DNA from: Oxalobacteraceae bacterium CAVE-383
Lineage (GTDB): Bacteria; Pseudomonadota; Gammaproteobacteria; Burkholderiales; Burkholderiaceae_D
Reading direction: 5' to 3'
DNA length: 64,000 bases
Assembly (NCBI GenBank): GCA_004134995.1
Contig: REGP01000002.1
Coordinates: 1 to 64,000 of the forward strand
In this document: in pieces, positions 1-8,566 of the stretch
How positions within the stretch are numbered: position 1 is the first letter of the stretch
How the letters are laid out: each line of letters opens with the position of its first letter
The notes under the pieces: generated by a model
Seen by the model: only the letters and a program-made list of their open reading frames with translations
Databases searched by the model: none
Told to the model about the DNA's origin: nothing
Made by a program: the position numbers and the translations under genes

Positions 1-253
1 CTGACAGGTGGCTTCCTTTGACAGAAGCCATCTATATTTCTTTGTGAGCATTTAATGTTTAAAGCTTTATAACGACAGGGCCTGAACCCCGTCGCCGCAA
101 TCCCATCAAACGCCCACACTTATCGGCTGTTAATTTTTAAAGAACCTCATTCGTTTTGGCGCCCCGCACTTCCTTGGCGCCCTGCTGATAAAGCGTTTTG
201 TTTGTCAGCAGCAGAGAGATGAGATTATGTGGCACTTCCAATACCTCGTCAAC
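1..253 (-). promoter_or_regulatory. rRNA operon promoter (P1-like) and 5' leader, 16S gene outside window
   Basis: On the minus strand a near-consensus sigma-70 promoter is visible: -35 TTGACG (247-252), a 17-bp spacer, and -10 CATAAT (224-229). Downstream on the same strand comes a boxA-like antitermination element, TTCTTTAAAAATTAACA (about 128-145), followed directly by the AGCCGATAAGTGTGGGCG stretch typical of betaproteobacterial rrn leaders. The leader runs off the left edge, so the 16S gene should begin just left of base 1, transcribed leftward. The promoter match is seen directly; the rrn identity rests on remembered leader sequences of Burkholderiales. No protein gene is evident in 1-320. 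Confidence 0.75.
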
Positions 254-320
254 TACTTTGTGCGATTATTTAACGACAGACAGAAAGCCTGTGTATCTGA
301 AAACGAACGGCGGGGATGGT

Positions 321-854
321 TTAATTCGCCGGGGCAATCTCGATCGGCGAGGCCGGCTGGCTGCTTTCGATGCGCTTCATTGCCTCCAGCTTTTCATTGG
401 ACTGGTCGAAACGGCGTTGCAGATCTTTCAATTGCTGCGCTTGTTTGTCGCCCAACAAGGCCAGGCGGCGCAATTCGGTGTTATTGCTGATCATCCATTC
501 CACCAGCGGCCGCAGCGCCAGCGCGTCGGGGTCGTCCATCAACAATACGCCGGCAAGAATCGTGCGGGCGCGCACCAGCCTTGCGCCGTCGCGCATCGCA
601 CTCAATACAATCGCCTTGCGCACCTCGGTTTCGGCGCCGGCCGGCGCATGGTTCAATGCCGCCAGCTCTTTGCTCAACTCCGCCTGGGATGCATTGTCCA
701 ATGCGCGATGATAGGCCAGCATGCGATCGGACGGCGATCCGGACGGTGCCGCCTCCAATACCGGTTCCGAAACAGGCTCTACCGGCGCGGGAGGCGGCGC
801 GGCACATGCCGCCAGCAGCAACGCCAATACTGGAGACAGTAATTTAATATTCAT
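321..854 (-). CDS. QseG-like outer-membrane lipoprotein
   Basis: A 177-residue lipoprotein. The start at 854 gives MNIKLLSPVLALLLAACAAP, a signal peptide with lipobox LLAAC, so the mature protein would begin at the Cys near residue 17. After a Pro-rich linker there is a helical domain and a coiled-coil-like C-terminus (QLKDLQRRFDQSNEKLEAMKR). It overlaps the end of the upstream kinase gene by 11 bp, so the two are co-transcribed and probably coupled. A kinase followed by a lipoprotein is the glrK-qseG (yfhG) layout of enterobacteria, where QseG is needed for QseE signalling. The assignment is from context and architecture, not clear homology. A longer frame upstream to 1025 exists but lacks a signal peptide. 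Confidence 0.7.
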   Translation of the reverse strand: MNIKLLSPVLALLLAACAAPPPAPVEPVSEPVLEAAPSGSPSDRMLAYHRALDNASQAELSKELAALNHAPAGAETEVRKAIVLSAMRDGARLVRARTILAGVLLMDDPDALALRPLVEWMISNNTELRRLALLGDKQAQQLKDLQRRFDQSNEKLEAMKRIESSQPASPIEIAPAN

Positions 855-2199
855 CTGGCAGGACAATCCGAAAATGCGCGCCGCCCGGGGTCGGCAACAG
901 CACGATGCCGCCATGCTGCGCTTCAATATATTCGCGTGCGATGGCAAGGCTGACCGGCATGCCGGGCCGATCGCCGGGCGCGGACGGCCGCGCCGGATGG
1001 AATGGATCGAATATATAGGGCGCATCCTCCTCGGCCACGCCCGGCCCCTGATCGATGCAATCGAGCTGCAGCCCGCCCCGTCCGCCTTGCGCGATCAGAA
1101 ACCGCACCACGCCGGCCGGCGGACTGAACCGCACCGCGTTCGACAGCAAACTGCCGAGCACATATTCCATTTTGGTCAAATCCAGGCCCATCATTGCCAC
1201 GGAGCCGCTGACTTCCACGCGAATACCGCGGGCTTCATACAGGCCGCGATGATCGTCGACGATTTTATTGAGCAGGACGCGCACGTCAACCGGCAGCCGA
1301 TGCACCTGCTGCGCCTGCAGCACCGCCTCATGGTAATTCAGCACATCGGCAATCTGACGCTGCTGGCCGCCGCCTGCGTCCGAGGTTCGCAGGCGCCGCG
1401 CGACATTTTCGATAAACCGGATCTTTTCCGCCTGAATCCTGGCCAGCCGTTGTTGCAGCCAATCGAGCTGCTGGCCCAGACGGCGCAAATCCGCCGGCCC
1501 CTGAATTGCGATAGGCGTATCGAAACGGCCGCTGCCGAGACGGTCGATGGCCGCTTCCAGCTGCGCCAGGGGCATCGACAGCCAAAGCCCGAAGACGCAG
1601 GCCAGCAGCACCGCCAGCACAATGGCCCCGATTACTTGCCAGCTCAACATGGCGCGCTGCTGATCCAATTCTTCCAGCAGGACGTCATTATGGCTGCCGA
1701 TCTGGGCGTCGCTGAGGTCGGAAAGCTGCTGATTGAGCGCCGGCAAGCGCGCCAGGGCCTGCTGCACGTCGGCGGCGGCGGAACTGCGCTGCGCAGCCGG
1801 CTGTTGCAATACCTGGGTCAGTGCGGCACGGTTGCTTTTCCAGGCGGAAATTATGTCCTTGGCCGCATTCGGCATGTCCGCCGCGACCGCGTCCAGCGAT
1901 AATTGCGCCTGCGCCGCGGCTTCCTGATAACGCGCCTTGAAAATCGGATCGTCCAGAACCAGGAACTGACGCGCCGCGCGCTCCATTGCCGCAGTGCGTT
2001 CCTGCAGGCGCTGCAGATGCTCGGTCATGTCGACCGCCTGGCGCGAAGCCTGCCGGCTGTGGGCGGCCACGCTTTCCAATGTAAACAGCGCGCGCACGGA
2101 AGTCGCCACCAGCAACCCTGCAATCAGCAGGAAGGCGACCAGTAATAATTGTCGGAAGGAACAGCGCGACAATATTCTGATGCGATTCGGATTAGACAT
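844..2199 (-). CDS. GlrK/QseE-like sensor kinase with degenerate catalytic core
   Basis: A 451-residue membrane sensor: TM1 about 16-35, a helical periplasmic domain about 36-183, TM2 about 185-209, HAMP about 210-260, then a histidine-kinase-like core. The dimerisation helix reads RFIENVARRLRTSD (261-274) where active kinases have RFLxxVSHELKTPL: the phosphoacceptor His is Arg268, the next Glu is Arg269 and the Pro is Ser273. The N-box Asn (N354 in LLSNAVRFSP) and the G1 box (D383-x-G-x-G) remain, while the G2 region (GMPVSLAIA) is weak. It should therefore not autophosphorylate normally. The neighbouring lipoprotein supports a GlrK/QseE relation. No response regulator is adjacent. It lies downstream of the EPS genes on the same strand, so a role in EPS control is possible but inferred. 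Confidence 0.75.
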   Translation of the reverse strand: MSNPNRIRILSRCSFRQLLLVAFLLIAGLLVATSVRALFTLESVAAHSRQASRQAVDMTEHLQRLQERTAAMERAARQFLVLDDPIFKARYQEAAAQAQLSLDAVAADMPNAAKDIISAWKSNRAALTQVLQQPAAQRSSAAADVQQALARLPALNQQLSDLSDAQIGSHNDVLLEELDQQRAMLSWQVIGAIVLAVLLACVFGLWLSMPLAQLEAAIDRLGSGRFDTPIAIQGPADLRRLGQQLDWLQQRLARIQAEKIRFIENVARRLRTSDAGGGQQRQIADVLNYHEAVLQAQQVHRLPVDVRVLLNKIVDDHRGLYEARGIRVEVSGSVAMMGLDLTKMEYVLGSLLSNAVRFSPPAGVVRFLIAQGGRGGLQLDCIDQGPGVAEEDAPYIFDPFHPARPSAPGDRPGMPVSLAIAREYIEAQHGGIVLLPTPGGAHFRIVLPDEY

Positions 2200-2332
2200 G
2201 CGTAATTCTCATTTTCCTGATTAACACCAGCATGACTAAGCTACGCTCAGGCGATACGAGCCGAACACTGTTTTCAATTTAGGATAGATGTTTTTCTGCA
2301 AGATGCAGAATACATGCGCTCAGCATTCCGCG

Positions 2333-3370
2333 TCAACGCGCTTTGCGCATGATCGCCACGGGAGAACGCCGCAGGCACCAGACCAGCGGCACGCAAAGCG
2401 CGATTGCCAGCGCGCTGCTGACAATACTCCAGCCGATCCCATAGACATGATCATTCGAAATCAGATGCAGTGAAATTGCAACGCCGCGTATCAGGCTCAG
2501 AAATAAGAAATGCGCCGGAAAAATCGTCAGGGTATTTTCGGCAAGCCAATCGGCCACGCGCGAGGACGGCAAGCATTGCGAAATCGACAAAGTCGCCGCA
2601 ATGCCGCAAAGCGCCGTGGGCAGATACAGCGCCGGCAGCGCGCCAAAGCGCATGGTGGCAAGATCGATCTTTCCGCTCAGGGCGACCATGCCGGCCAGCA
2701 GCACACATCCCAGCAGGAAAACCGCTGCCAGAATCCGCCTGTCCCGGGTAAAAACCGCATCATGCACCCGGAAATACTGTCCCAGGGCAAAAAACGCCAG
2801 TGCGATCCACATGGCGTCCAGCCCCAGCGGCAAGCGCCAGGAAGCGGAGGCGCCCTGCCAAAGCATCGCCAGCAGAAAAGCCAGCACGGCAAACAGGCCG
2901 GTCGACCATCCCGGACCTAAAAATTTACGCGATGCGCGATAGACAATGGTTGTCGCAATCAGACAAGGAAAGAACCACAGCGGCGGATCGATATACAGGT
3001 CGGGCTGCAATCCGCTCAACAAACCCGCCAACGGGTCGTACCAGGCCAGGCCCGCTGTCCGGACCGCCTTGCCGCCGATATCGCGCGTGGCCAGCCAATA
3101 CAGCCAGGCCATCGCAAAGAACACCAGATAAGGCAGACCCAGCGAGCGCAGGATTTTTTTGGCGGCGTCCCCGACCGGTTCCCGCAATCTCTCGGGTTTC
3201 AGCAAAAACCCGGAAAGGAAGAAGAACAGCGGCACGTGGAAACCGAATATCAGCCGCGACAGATATTCCGGCAAACCGCGGCTATGTCCAAGCACGATCA
3301 GCACGATGCCGATCGCCTTGGCATGATCGGCAAAACCGTAGCGGCCGCGATCGATGGCGGCGCCCTTCAT
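2333..3370 (-). CDS. acyltransferase family 3 membrane protein
   Basis: A 345-residue polytopic inner-membrane protein beginning MKGAAIDRGRYGFADHAKAIGIVLIVLGHS, the typical N-terminus of acyltransferase-3 (fucose O-acetylase/OafA-like) proteins with the conserved helix-1 region ending in GHS. FFFLSGFLL follows around residue 50. About ten hydrophobic segments run to the C-terminus. Such enzymes O-acylate sugars or lipid-linked intermediates at the membrane. It ends the EPS biosynthetic block and lies 13 bp beyond the manB stop codon, so it is probably in the same operon and decorates the polysaccharide. The exact acceptor cannot be read from the sequence. Confidence 0.8.
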   Translation of the reverse strand: MKGAAIDRGRYGFADHAKAIGIVLIVLGHSRGLPEYLSRLIFGFHVPLFFFLSGFLLKPERLREPVGDAAKKILRSLGLPYLVFFAMAWLYWLATRDIGGKAVRTAGLAWYDPLAGLLSGLQPDLYIDPPLWFFPCLIATTIVYRASRKFLGPGWSTGLFAVLAFLLAMLWQGASASWRLPLGLDAMWIALAFFALGQYFRVHDAVFTRDRRILAAVFLLGCVLLAGMVALSGKIDLATMRFGALPALYLPTALCGIAATLSISQCLPSSRVADWLAENTLTIFPAHFLFLSLIRGVAISLHLISNDHVYGIGWSIVSSALAIALCVPLVWCLRRSPVAIMRKAR

Positions 3371-3382
3371 CCGGCCATGCCG

Positions 3383-4768
3383 CTAAAACGGAAAGCCGGC
3401 ATCCGGCTTGGCGGCCAGGATCACCCGCTTGAATTCACTCTGGATACGCTGCAGCGCGGCATCGGACTCCGCCTCGAACCGCATCACCACCACCGGCGTC
3501 GTGTTCGAGGCGCGCGCCAGGCCGAAGCCGTCGGCATACTCCACGCGCAAGCCGTCCACTTCGATAATGTCGCGTGAACCGGGAAACTTGGCTTCGCGCT
3601 GCAAGGTTGCCATCAGCGCGAAGTTTTCGCCTTCGGCCAGTTGCAATTGCAGTTCGGGGGTGCTGATCGATTGCGGCAGCGCGTTCAGCGTGGCCGAGGG
3701 ATCGGCCACCCGGCTCAACAGTTCCAGCATGCGGGCGCCGGCGTAAAGGCCATCGTCAAAGCCGTACCAGCGATCCTTGAAAAACACATGGCCGCTCATC
3801 TCGCCGCCCAGCGGCGCGCCGGTTTCACGCATCCGCGCCTTGACCAGCGAGTGCCCGGTCTTGCACATCAAGGGCTTGCCGCCGCGCTCGCTGACCCATG
3901 GCGCCAGATGGCGGGTGCATTTGACGTCGTACAGGATTTCGCGGCCGGGATTGCGCGTGAGGACATCGGCGGCGAACAGCATCAGTTGCCGGTCGGGATA
4001 AATGATCTGGCCGTCCTTGGTGACCACGCCGAGCCGATCGCCGTCGCCGTCGAACGCCAGGCCGATTTCAGCCTCGCCGTCGCGCAGCGCGCGGATCACA
4101 TCCTGCAGATTTTCCGGATGGGCCGGATCGGGATGATGGTTCGGGAAAGTGCCGTCGACTTCGCAGAACAGCTCCTGTACTTCGCAGCCGAGCATGCGGT
4201 ACAGATCGCCGGCAAAGGCGCCGGCAACGCCGTTGCCGCAGTCGACCACGATTTTCATGGGCCGCGCCAGCCTGATATCGCCGGCGATGCGGTCGAGATA
4301 GGCCTGCCTGATGTCATGCGTGCGGTATGCGCCGCCGCCGCCGGCCTGCCGCTCCGCCGAGCCGTCGGCAATCGCCCGGTGCAGATCCAGAATGGTTTCG
4401 CCGTAGATCGCTTCTCCGGCCAGCACCATCTTGAAGCCGTTGTAGTCGGGCGGATTATGGCTGCCGGTGACCATGATGCCCGATTGCGCGCCCAGCATAT
4501 GCGTGCCGAAATAGACCAGCGGCGTGGCGACCACGCCGAGATCGATCACGTCGACGCCGGATGCCTGCAGGCCGCCCGCCAGCGCGGTGGATAATTCCGG
4601 GCCGGACAGACGCCCGTCGCGCCCGACGACAACCGTGGATTCGCCCTTGGCCCGCACCGCGGCGCCGAAGGCCAGGCCGATCTGGCGCGCAATGCCGGCA
4701 TCCAGCGTCTGGCCGACGATGCCGCGAATGTCATACGCTTTGAATATCAAACTTTGAAGTGGCAGCAT
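3383..4768 (-). CDS. manB: phosphomannomutase/phosphoglucomutase
   Basis: A 461-residue alpha-D-phosphohexomutase of the AlgC/ManB type, interconverting mannose-6-P and mannose-1-P (and likely the glucose phosphates). The active-site phosphoserine lies in TGSHNPPDYNGFK (Ser103), the Mg loop is DGDGDR (D240, D242, D244), the sugar-binding loop is GGEMSGH (321-327), and the C-terminal phosphate-binding loop is RASNTTP. Length is normal for AlgC. It lies 24 bp downstream of manC, and the pair makes GDP-mannose for the EPS. algC could be an alternative symbol, because such enzymes often serve both sugars. Confidence 0.92.
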   Translation of the reverse strand: MLPLQSLIFKAYDIRGIVGQTLDAGIARQIGLAFGAAVRAKGESTVVVGRDGRLSGPELSTALAGGLQASGVDVIDLGVVATPLVYFGTHMLGAQSGIMVTGSHNPPDYNGFKMVLAGEAIYGETILDLHRAIADGSAERQAGGGGAYRTHDIRQAYLDRIAGDIRLARPMKIVVDCGNGVAGAFAGDLYRMLGCEVQELFCEVDGTFPNHHPDPAHPENLQDVIRALRDGEAEIGLAFDGDGDRLGVVTKDGQIIYPDRQLMLFAADVLTRNPGREILYDVKCTRHLAPWVSERGGKPLMCKTGHSLVKARMRETGAPLGGEMSGHVFFKDRWYGFDDGLYAGARMLELLSRVADPSATLNALPQSISTPELQLQLAEGENFALMATLQREAKFPGSRDIIEVDGLRVEYADGFGLARASNTTPVVVMRFEAESDAALQRIQSEFKRVILAAKPDAGFPF

Positions 4769-4792
4769 GATTGTGTAAATAAAGTGAAAGGG

Positions 4793-6211
4793 TTAATCGC
4801 GTTTGTAGATATCCTCGAAGCGGACGATATCGTCCTCTCCCAGATAAGCACCCGACTGCACTTCGATCAGATGCAAGGGCATTTTTCCCGGATTTTCCAG
4901 CCGGTGCTTGCTGCCGATCGGGATATACACCGATTCGTTTTCCACCAGCAGTTTTTCCTCCTCACCGCAGGTCACCATCGCCGTGCCGCTGACCACCACC
5001 CAATGTTCGGCGCGGTGATGATGCATCTGCAGCGAAAGCTTGCCGCCCGGCTTGACGGTGATGCGCTTGACCTGGAAGCGCTCGCCGAGATCGATGCCTT
5101 CATAACTGCCCCATGGGCGGTATACATGGGTATGCGTGACATGTTCGGTGCGGCCGCTCTGCTTGAGCTCGGCGACGATTTTCTTGACGTGCTGCACTTG
5201 ATCCTTGTGCACTACCATCACGGCGTCCTTGGTTTCCACCACCACCAGATCCTTGACGCCGATCACCGCGACGAAACGGCTTTCCGCCCGGATCATCGAA
5301 TTGCGCACGTCGTCCGTATAGACATCGCCGCGCAGCACGTTGCCGTCGGCGTCGCCTTCCAGCACTTCCCACAATGCCGACCAGGAGCCGACATCGCTCC
5401 AGCCGATTTCGGCCGGCACCACCACCGCGTCGCGGGTATGCTCCATGACCGCGTAATCGATGGATTCCGCCGGACAGGCTGCAAACGCCTCCGCATCCAG
5501 CCGGAAAAAATCCAGATCCTTGTTCGCTCCCTCGAACGCCTTTTGGCAGCTATCGGCGATATCGGGGCGAAAACTGCGCAATTCTTCCAGATAGCGCGCC
5601 GCCTTGAACAGGAACATGCCGCTGTTCCAGCTGTACGCTTCATCGGCGACAAAGGTTTCGGCCGTGGCGCGATCGGGCTTTTCGACGAAGCGCTCGACCG
5701 CATAGCAGCCATCGGCGCCGGGCAGCGCCATGCCGCGGCGAATATAGCCGTAGCCGGTTTCCGGACCCGACGGCACGATGCCGAAAGTGGCGATCGATCC
5801 CTGCTGCGCCGCCTGCGCGGCCCGCCGCACCGCCGCCAGGAACGCCGTCACATCGTTGATTACATGGTCGGCCGGCAGCACCAGCATCAGCGCATCCGGA
5901 TCCTCCCGCAGCAGATAATGCGCCGCCACCGCCACTGTGGGCGCGGTATTGCGGCCTTCCGGCTCCAGCATGATGGCCAGCGGTTCGATATCGACCGCGC
6001 GCAGTTGCTCCGCCACCAGAAAGCGATGCTCGTTGCCGCAGGTAATCAGCGGCGGCATGACGTCGGGCCAGTCGGCCAGGCGCCGCAAGGTTTCCTGCAG
6101 CATCGAATACTGCGAACACAAGGGCAGCAATTGCTTCGGCAGCGCCTCGCGCGACAGCGGCCAAAGACGGGTGCCGGCGCCGCCGGCAAGAATGACGGGA
6201 TAAATTTTCAT
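4793..6211 (-). CDS. manC: mannose-1-phosphate guanylyltransferase / mannose-6-phosphate isomerase
   Basis: A bifunctional type II PMI-GMP (AlgA/ManC family), about 472 residues. It starts MKIYPVILAGGAGTRLWPLS with the nucleotidyltransferase signature GGxGTRLWPLSRE.LPKQ. A FVEKP motif follows mid-protein, and the C-terminal cupin isomerase domain carries RITVKPGGKLSLQMHHHRAEHW with metal-binding histidines. It makes GDP-mannose from mannose-1-P and GTP. In-frame ATGs at 6223 and 6235 would add a few residues; I prefer 6211 because homologues start MKIYPVILAGG, although none has a clear ribosome binding site. Within the EPS operon. Confidence 0.9.
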   Translation of the reverse strand: MKIYPVILAGGAGTRLWPLSREALPKQLLPLCSQYSMLQETLRRLADWPDVMPPLITCGNEHRFLVAEQLRAVDIEPLAIMLEPEGRNTAPTVAVAAHYLLREDPDALMLVLPADHVINDVTAFLAAVRRAAQAAQQGSIATFGIVPSGPETGYGYIRRGMALPGADGCYAVERFVEKPDRATAETFVADEAYSWNSGMFLFKAARYLEELRSFRPDIADSCQKAFEGANKDLDFFRLDAEAFAACPAESIDYAVMEHTRDAVVVPAEIGWSDVGSWSALWEVLEGDADGNVLRGDVYTDDVRNSMIRAESRFVAVIGVKDLVVVETKDAVMVVHKDQVQHVKKIVAELKQSGRTEHVTHTHVYRPWGSYEGIDLGERFQVKRITVKPGGKLSLQMHHHRAEHWVVVSGTAMVTCGEEEKLLVENESVYIPIGSKHRLENPGKMPLHLIEVQSGAYLGEDDIVRFEDIYKRD

Positions 6212-6274
6212 AATGCGTTTCATACTGCGCGCCATAAAGCGCCGATGCCTATGCGTGTTGTTATTAAATGAATA

Positions 6275-7027
6275 CTATGCGCGGCCGTCGCCGCGATACT
6301 TGCGGCACAATAGCAGAAACCGCACGATATCGACCGTATAGCGGCGCAATAATCGCCGCGGCTCAAGGCAAAGCCGGTACAGCCATTCCAGCCGCGCGCG
6401 CTGCACCAATCGCGGCGCACGGGGCTTGTCGCCGGCCCAGAAATCGAACAGCGCGCCGACGCCGATCACCACATGCGCGTTCAGCTCGGCGCGGTTGGCC
6501 ATTATCCATTCCTCCTGCACCGGATTGCCCATCGCCACCAGCAGCACATCGGCCCGCGAGCGATTGACGATCTGCGGCAACCGGGCGCGGCATTGCGCCA
6601 AACCCGCATAACCGTCGCAAGTGCCCGCCACCGTCTGCCCCAGCCGTTCTTCGACGTGCCGCGCCGCCATGGCCACCACTTCCGGCTTCGCGCCGAGCAG
6701 GAATACGCGCAGCGGCCGGGCCGCCCCGCCCAGGAAATACGGCGTGAAATCGGTGCCGTTCAGGTTTTCGGAAAATCGCTCGCCGGCCAGCATCGCAGCG
6801 ATGTCCATGCCGACGCCGTCGTTGACGATGATGGCCCGGTCCCCGCCCTCATTTCCCTTCAAGCGCTCCAGCAGGGGACGGCACTTGACGATGAAATTGG
6901 TATTGGCGAAGAACAGCGTCTCCTTGCCTTGCATTTGTATGGTCTGATGCAGATGCGTCGCCAGCAGCCGCGAATTGGTCGCAATGACCGGAAAACCGGC
7001 AATGGAAATGGTTTTTTCCGAATTCAT
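6275..7027 (-). CDS. WecG/TagA/CpsF-family glycosyltransferase
   Basis: A 250-residue GT26-family transferase. It shows the family core: FFANTNFIVKCRP near residue 40, NDGVGMDIAA near 70, the NLNGTDF motif, RVFLLGAKPE, CDGYAG, and a C-terminal VLLVAMGNPVQEEWI followed by GVGALFDFWAGDKPRAPRLVQRARLEW. Members add ManNAc or glucosyl residues to undecaprenyl-PP-linked acceptors at the cytoplasmic membrane face. It sits between wzx and manC, so it probably transfers one sugar of the EPS repeat unit. The donor cannot be decided from sequence. Confidence 0.85.
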   Translation of the reverse strand: MNSEKTISIAGFPVIATNSRLLATHLHQTIQMQGKETLFFANTNFIVKCRPLLERLKGNEGGDRAIIVNDGVGMDIAAMLAGERFSENLNGTDFTPYFLGGAARPLRVFLLGAKPEVVAMAARHVEERLGQTVAGTCDGYAGLAQCRARLPQIVNRSRADVLLVAMGNPVQEEWIMANRAELNAHVVIGVGALFDFWAGDKPRAPRLVQRARLEWLYRLCLEPRRLLRRYTVDIVRFLLLCRKYRGDGRA

Positions 7028-7042
7028 GTCCGCTCCCGTTAT

Positions 7043-8566
7043 TTACTCGTTGAAAACCCGGCGCGCGCGGCCCGGGCGCATCCGCATCGCCGTCAGCAGC
7101 AGGCCATGCCACGAACCGTTGACCGTCCTGATCCGCCAGCCGGTCGCGATCACCATCAGCGGATACAACAGGCAGGCCACCAGCACGCCGCCCGCCACCA
7201 GCGCGGCATTGGTGAAATGCGCGGGCATCAGCAACAGATAAGCGCCCAGCCCGGCCGACAGGATGATGCTGCCCGCCAGCGGCGGCGCCAGCGCGTACCA
7301 CATGGCGCGCGCGCTCAGGCCGAGCGCCCGGCTCAACAGGCATTGCGAAATCGGATACACCACCAGGTAGGCGGCGCAGAACGACAGGCTCATGCCGAGC
7401 AGGCCATAGCGATGAAACAGCGACGCCAGGCCGGCCGCCAGCGTCAGTTGCGCGATGCCGCAGCGCACCGGCACGCGATTACGGCCAAGCGCGAAAAACA
7501 GGTAATCGTTCAACTGCATGATCGACGACATCATGTACAGCAGCGCCAGCACGCTTACCGTCGGCGCCGCCGGCAGCCATTTGGCGCCGAAAACCGCCGC
7601 CACCAGCGGCTGCGCCAGCACCGCCTGGAAACACAGCAGCGGCGCAACGCAGAACAGCGTGATGCCGAAGATTTTCAGATAGCCGAGCCGCAACGCCGCA
7701 AGGTCGGTTCCCGCATCCGAAAATACCGGCAAGGCCACTTTATGCATCGAGCTCGCGATGACCAGATACACGGCCGACGTCATGCGCTTGGCCAGGTTGT
7801 AAAGGCCGGTTGCGTACGGCCCCAGAAACAGGCCGACCAGCAGCGAATCGCCGTTGGCATTGGCGAAGCCGAGTATTCCGGCGATGCCGACCTGCCGCAC
7901 ATCGTCGAAATATTTGCGTGTCAACACCGGGTCGAACACGATGCGCGGCAGCCAGCGGCTTTGCGCCACCACCAGCAGCAGGCCCAGGCCGGATGCGGTG
8001 ACCTGCTGCACCACCAGCGACATGGCGCCCCAGCCTTGCGCGGCCAGCGCGATGCCGATCACGCCGCCGGTCGCCACCGAACCGATGGAGCGGATCGCCA
8101 ATTGGCGGAACATCATATTGCGCACCAGCCGCGCTTCATACGCGCGCACCAGGCCGAAGAACAGGATCGAAAGGCTCATCCCCTGCAGCACGTGTTCCAG
8201 TTCCGGCGCCCGGAACAGCATGGAAATGAAGCCGGCCGAAAAAAACATCGCGCCGAACAGCAGCAAGGCCGCCGTGGCGCACATGGTGAAGATCCAGGAA
8301 TACATCCGGTTATCCGGCGTTGCGCTGCGTACGATCGGCATCGCGATCGCGTCGAATATCACCATCCGGGTAAACAGGATGAACAGGTGCGCCACCGTCA
8401 GCAGGCCGAATGCGCCCGGCGCCAGGAAATGCGCCAGCACCGCGAAGATCGCGAACGACAGCACCTGCTGTGCCAGGTTGTCGATCACCGACCACATCGA
8501 ACCCGACGCCAGACCGTCGCGCTCGCCAGATTTTCCGGCAGCCGCCTTGTCCGGCGCCGCGCTCAT
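7043..8566 (-). CDS. Wzx-type polysaccharide repeat-unit flippase
   Basis: A polytopic membrane protein of about 507 residues in the MOP superfamily (oligosaccharide flippase/lipopolysaccharide biosynthesis). The N-terminus after the chosen start, MSAAPDKAAAGKSGERDGL, leads into WSVIDNLAQQVLSFAIFAVLAHFLAPGAFG, the usual first helix of such flippases; 12-14 helices follow. The start at 8566 overlaps the upstream glycosyltransferase stop codon as ATGA, so translation is probably coupled. A longer frame to 8662 lies inside the previous gene. It should move undecaprenyl-PP-linked EPS units across the inner membrane. Confidence 0.85.
   Translation of the reverse strand: MSAAPDKAAAGKSGERDGLASGSMWSVIDNLAQQVLSFAIFAVLAHFLAPGAFGLLTVAHLFILFTRMVIFDAIAMPIVRSATPDNRMYSWIFTMCATAALLLFGAMFFSAGFISMLFRAPELEHVLQGMSLSILFFGLVRAYEARLVRNMMFRQLAIRSIGSVATGGVIGIALAAQGWGAMSLVVQQVTASGLGLLLVVAQSRWLPRIVFDPVLTRKYFDDVRQVGIAGILGFANANGDSLLVGLFLGPYATGLYNLAKRMTSAVYLVIASSMHKVALPVFSDAGTDLAALRLGYLKIFGITLFCVAPLLCFQAVLAQPLVAAVFGAKWLPAAPTVSVLALLYMMSSIMQLNDYLFFALGRNRVPVRCGIAQLTLAAGLASLFHRYGLLGMSLSFCAAYLVVYPISQCLLSRALGLSARAMWYALAPPLAGSIILSAGLGAYLLLMPAHFTNAALVAGGVLVACLLYPLMVIATGWRIRTVNGSWHGLLLTAMRMRPGRARRVFNE

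Noticed and set aside
4754-6271. 505-codon plus-strand frame opposite manC
   Set aside because: Antisense shadow; low-complexity composition and no ribosome binding site.
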